From Cyanobacteria bacterium UBA11153 (GTDB lineage: Bacteria; Cyanobacteriota; Cyanobacteriia; Cyanobacteriales; Coleofasciculaceae): a DNA stretch of 26,342 nt. Shown here in pieces: positions 25,204-26,342 of this stretch. The notes under the pieces were generated by a model that made no database searches, was not told where the DNA came from, and worked only from the letters and a program-made list of their open reading frames with translations. A program made the translations under genes and the position numbers. Position 1 is the stretch's first letter, and each line of letters starts with the position of its first letter. The stretch covers positions 1 to 26,342 of the forward strand of contig DOIX01000162.1 of assembly GCA_003511885.1 (NCBI GenBank), given 5' to 3'.

Positions 25204-25470
25204 ATGCAGCCAGATGAATTAGAACTTGACTTGCCGCCACGTTTTGAAATTGGGGAAAAAGTCAAAACGAGGAAGTTAATCCGTAATGATGGCACTTTTC
25301 CAGGTCAAGAAATTGGAGCAACTTTAGCAAAAAAAGGGGAAATTGGCTATGTAATTTCTATCGGAACATTTTTGCAGAATTCCTATATTTACGCCGTCCA
25401 TTTTCTGGGAACAGGCTATGTTATCGGTTGTCGTGGCAAAGAATTAGAAGCAGTAGAAACCGGAGTTTGA
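25204..25470 (+). CDS. nifZ: NifZ, P-cluster maturation protein
   Basis: 88 residues: PPRFEIGEKVKTRKLIRNDGTF, EIGATLAKKGEIGYVISIGTFLQNSYIYAVHF, and VIGCRGKELE, all typical of NifZ. NifZ acts in formation of the second P-cluster of the MoFe protein. It follows nifV after only 4 bp and precedes nifT by 12 bp, so the three are co-translated from one mRNA. Confidence 0.96.
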   Translation: MQPDELELDLPPRFEIGEKVKTRKLIRNDGTFPGQEIGATLAKKGEIGYVISIGTFLQNSYIYAVHFLGTGYVIGCRGKELEAVETGV

Positions 25471-25482
25471 GGTAATTCAAAG

Positions 25483-25686
25483 ATGAAAGTAATGTTACGT
25501 CGCGGGACAACTGGCAAATTAATGGCTTATGTGGCGAAGAAAGACTTGGAAGAGGAAGTAGTGAGCGAGACAGACTTAAATGGAAATAAAATTTTGACTT
25601 TAGCTAATGGTTGGGAATTAGAACTTAGTAATTTAATGGAGCCATTAAAATTACCGCAGACGGTAGAAGCCAAACGCTTAAGTTAG
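25483..25686 (+). CDS. nifT: NifT/FixU family protein
   Basis: 67 residues: MKVMLRRGTTGKLMAYVAKKDLEE then LANGWELELSNL. Normal length and pattern for NifT. It is a small beta-rich protein consistently linked to nif genes; loss has little effect where tested and its job is unknown. Last gene of nifP-V-Z-T, followed 27 bp later by a hairpin terminator. Confidence 0.94.
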   Translation: MKVMLRRGTTGKLMAYVAKKDLEEEVVSETDLNGNKILTLANGWELELSNLMEPLKLPQTVEAKRLS

Positions 25687-25713
25687 ATTCTTGACACTCC
25701 AACCTAGCGTTAG

Positions 25714-25752
25714 AAAAAAGCGGCGGTAAGGCTGGAAGCCCCGTCGCTTTTT
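25714..25752 (+). terminator. Intrinsic terminator of nifP-V-Z-T
   Basis: AAAAAGCGGCGG (25715-25726) pairs with CCGTCGCTTTTT (25741-25752), including one G-U pair. The T-run that closes the stem also serves as the U-tract. It lies 27 bp after the nifT stop. Confidence 0.8.
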
Positions 25753-25772
25753 CGTGGGGAGTATCAACTATA

Positions 25773-25919
25773 TAACCCAAGTTGCTAGTTATGAGTTTAG
25801 ATCTTGTCGATCCCCCTAAATCCCCCTTTTTAAGGGGGACTTTGAATCCATTTCCCCCCTTAAAAAGGGGGGCTAGGGGGGATCTAACAGTCAATATTTG
25901 TAACTAGCAACTTACGTTA
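25773..25919. mobile_element. MITE-like palindromic element, compact copy
   Basis: Perfect 13-bp terminal inverted repeat AAGTTGCTAGTTA (25779-25791) / TAACTAGCAACTT (25901-25913). Inside, GATCCCCC ... GGGGGGATC and two sub-palindromes (CCCCCTTTTTAAGGGGG type). It is the shortest and cleanest copy of the family at 6583-6760 and 8980-9298. No ORF. Sits just beyond the nif terminator. Confidence 0.8.
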
Positions 25920-25951
25920 ACTAACAACTTGAGTTAGTAGTAATGAATCGC

Positions 25952-26218
25952 TTAAATTTCCTGCTCGTTTACCTCCGGATCAAAAATCACCACAAATAGA
26001 TTACCAATTGGGCTGTAACGTTGCAGGAATCTCAGGGTATCATCGGCATCTTGGCGGTTGGCAAATCGGTGGGCAATGCGGTTACCTTGTACGATTCCTA
26101 TCTTGGCAATCGCCCAAGGTTTGGGGCGGGTTTTTCGTCCACATCCCCGATGAAACAAACCAACCCCAGCGGGATAGTTCCCGCCAGGGTTTAAGTTTTG
26201 GCTATTATATGTCAACAT
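25952..26218 (-). CDS. Hypothetical protein, 88 residues
   Basis: I choose the ATG at 26218 because GGAGGG lies 8 bases upstream. The same frame continues without a stop to the right edge of the window, so a longer protein starting outside cannot be excluded, but that extension is low-complexity (SDRLHRASRAGNTASP). The product has a Gly/Pro-rich N-terminal third (NLNPGGNYPAGVGLFHRGCG), a basic middle (RKTRPK) and a conserved-looking C-terminal half (HRFANRQDADDTLRFLQRY, LFVVIFDPEV). No family recognised. No link to nif beyond position. Confidence 0.55.
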   Translation of the reverse strand: MLTYNSQNLNPGGNYPAGVGLFHRGCGRKTRPKPWAIAKIGIVQGNRIAHRFANRQDADDTLRFLQRYSPIGNLFVVIFDPEVNEQEI

Positions 26219-26342
26219 AAATTTGCCCTCCATAGGCTGATTCTGTGGAGTGGAAGTCATCGGACTAGCAGTGTTACCAGCACGGCTAGCTCGGTGCAAG
26301 CGGTCGCTTTCCCTTTGGGGGCTATCCGCTAAACACTGGACA

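Overview
The window is cyanobacterial. It carries a complete molybdenum-nitrogenase (nif) cluster in the cyanobacterial gene order. Scattered HIP1 octamers (GCGATCGC), heptameric short tandem repeats in several spacers and a heterocyst-type FdxH ferredoxin fit the same group. nifD is uninterrupted by an excision element and fdxN is missing. A filamentous or unicellular diazotroph of oscillatorialean type is plausible, but the genus cannot be fixed from this sequence.

Layout. Positions 1-6.1 kb hold unrelated genes: a response regulator/histidine kinase hybrid (-), an exported protein with three Cys-containing repeats (+), a Na+/Ca2+ exchanger (+), a molbindin (+), a SAM methyltransferase (-) and a short hypothetical gene (-). 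From 21,984 down to 6,212 a unidirectional minus-strand array reads nifB-nifS-nifU-nifH-nifD-nifK-(Mo_nitro_C gene)-nifE-nifN-nifX-(DUF269)-(DUF683)-nifW-hesA-hesB-fdxH-fdxB. Divergently, on the plus strand, lie nifP(cysE)-nifV-nifZ-nifT, followed by a hairpin terminator at about 25.73 kb. A hypothetical gene lies on the minus strand at the right edge.

How it works together. NifH (Fe protein) and NifD/NifK (MoFe protein) are the enzyme. NifU and NifS make Fe-S clusters. NifB, NifE, NifN, NifX and NifV (homocitrate) build FeMo-co. NifW, NifZ and HesA/HesB assist maturation. FdxH and FdxB are the electron-carrier candidates. NifP supplies O-acetylserine for the cysteine that NifS consumes. The molbindin may buffer molybdate.

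The most striking non-coding signal is the 1.2-kb nifB/nifP divergent region. It is arranged as a large imperfect mirror image. Five exact TGAGTACA copies point toward whichever gene they face. The two outermost are each followed at exactly 11 bp by TTTAAT. Inside them lie two 45-bp inverted arms (39/45 identical) built of 22-bp iterons, and a GTAN8TAC (NtcA-type) site lies near the axis. Other notable items are a structured nifB leader, a 17-codon ORF overlapping the nifP start, a mobile-looking palindromic repeat family in and beside the nif cluster, and heptamer arrays inside nif operon spacers.
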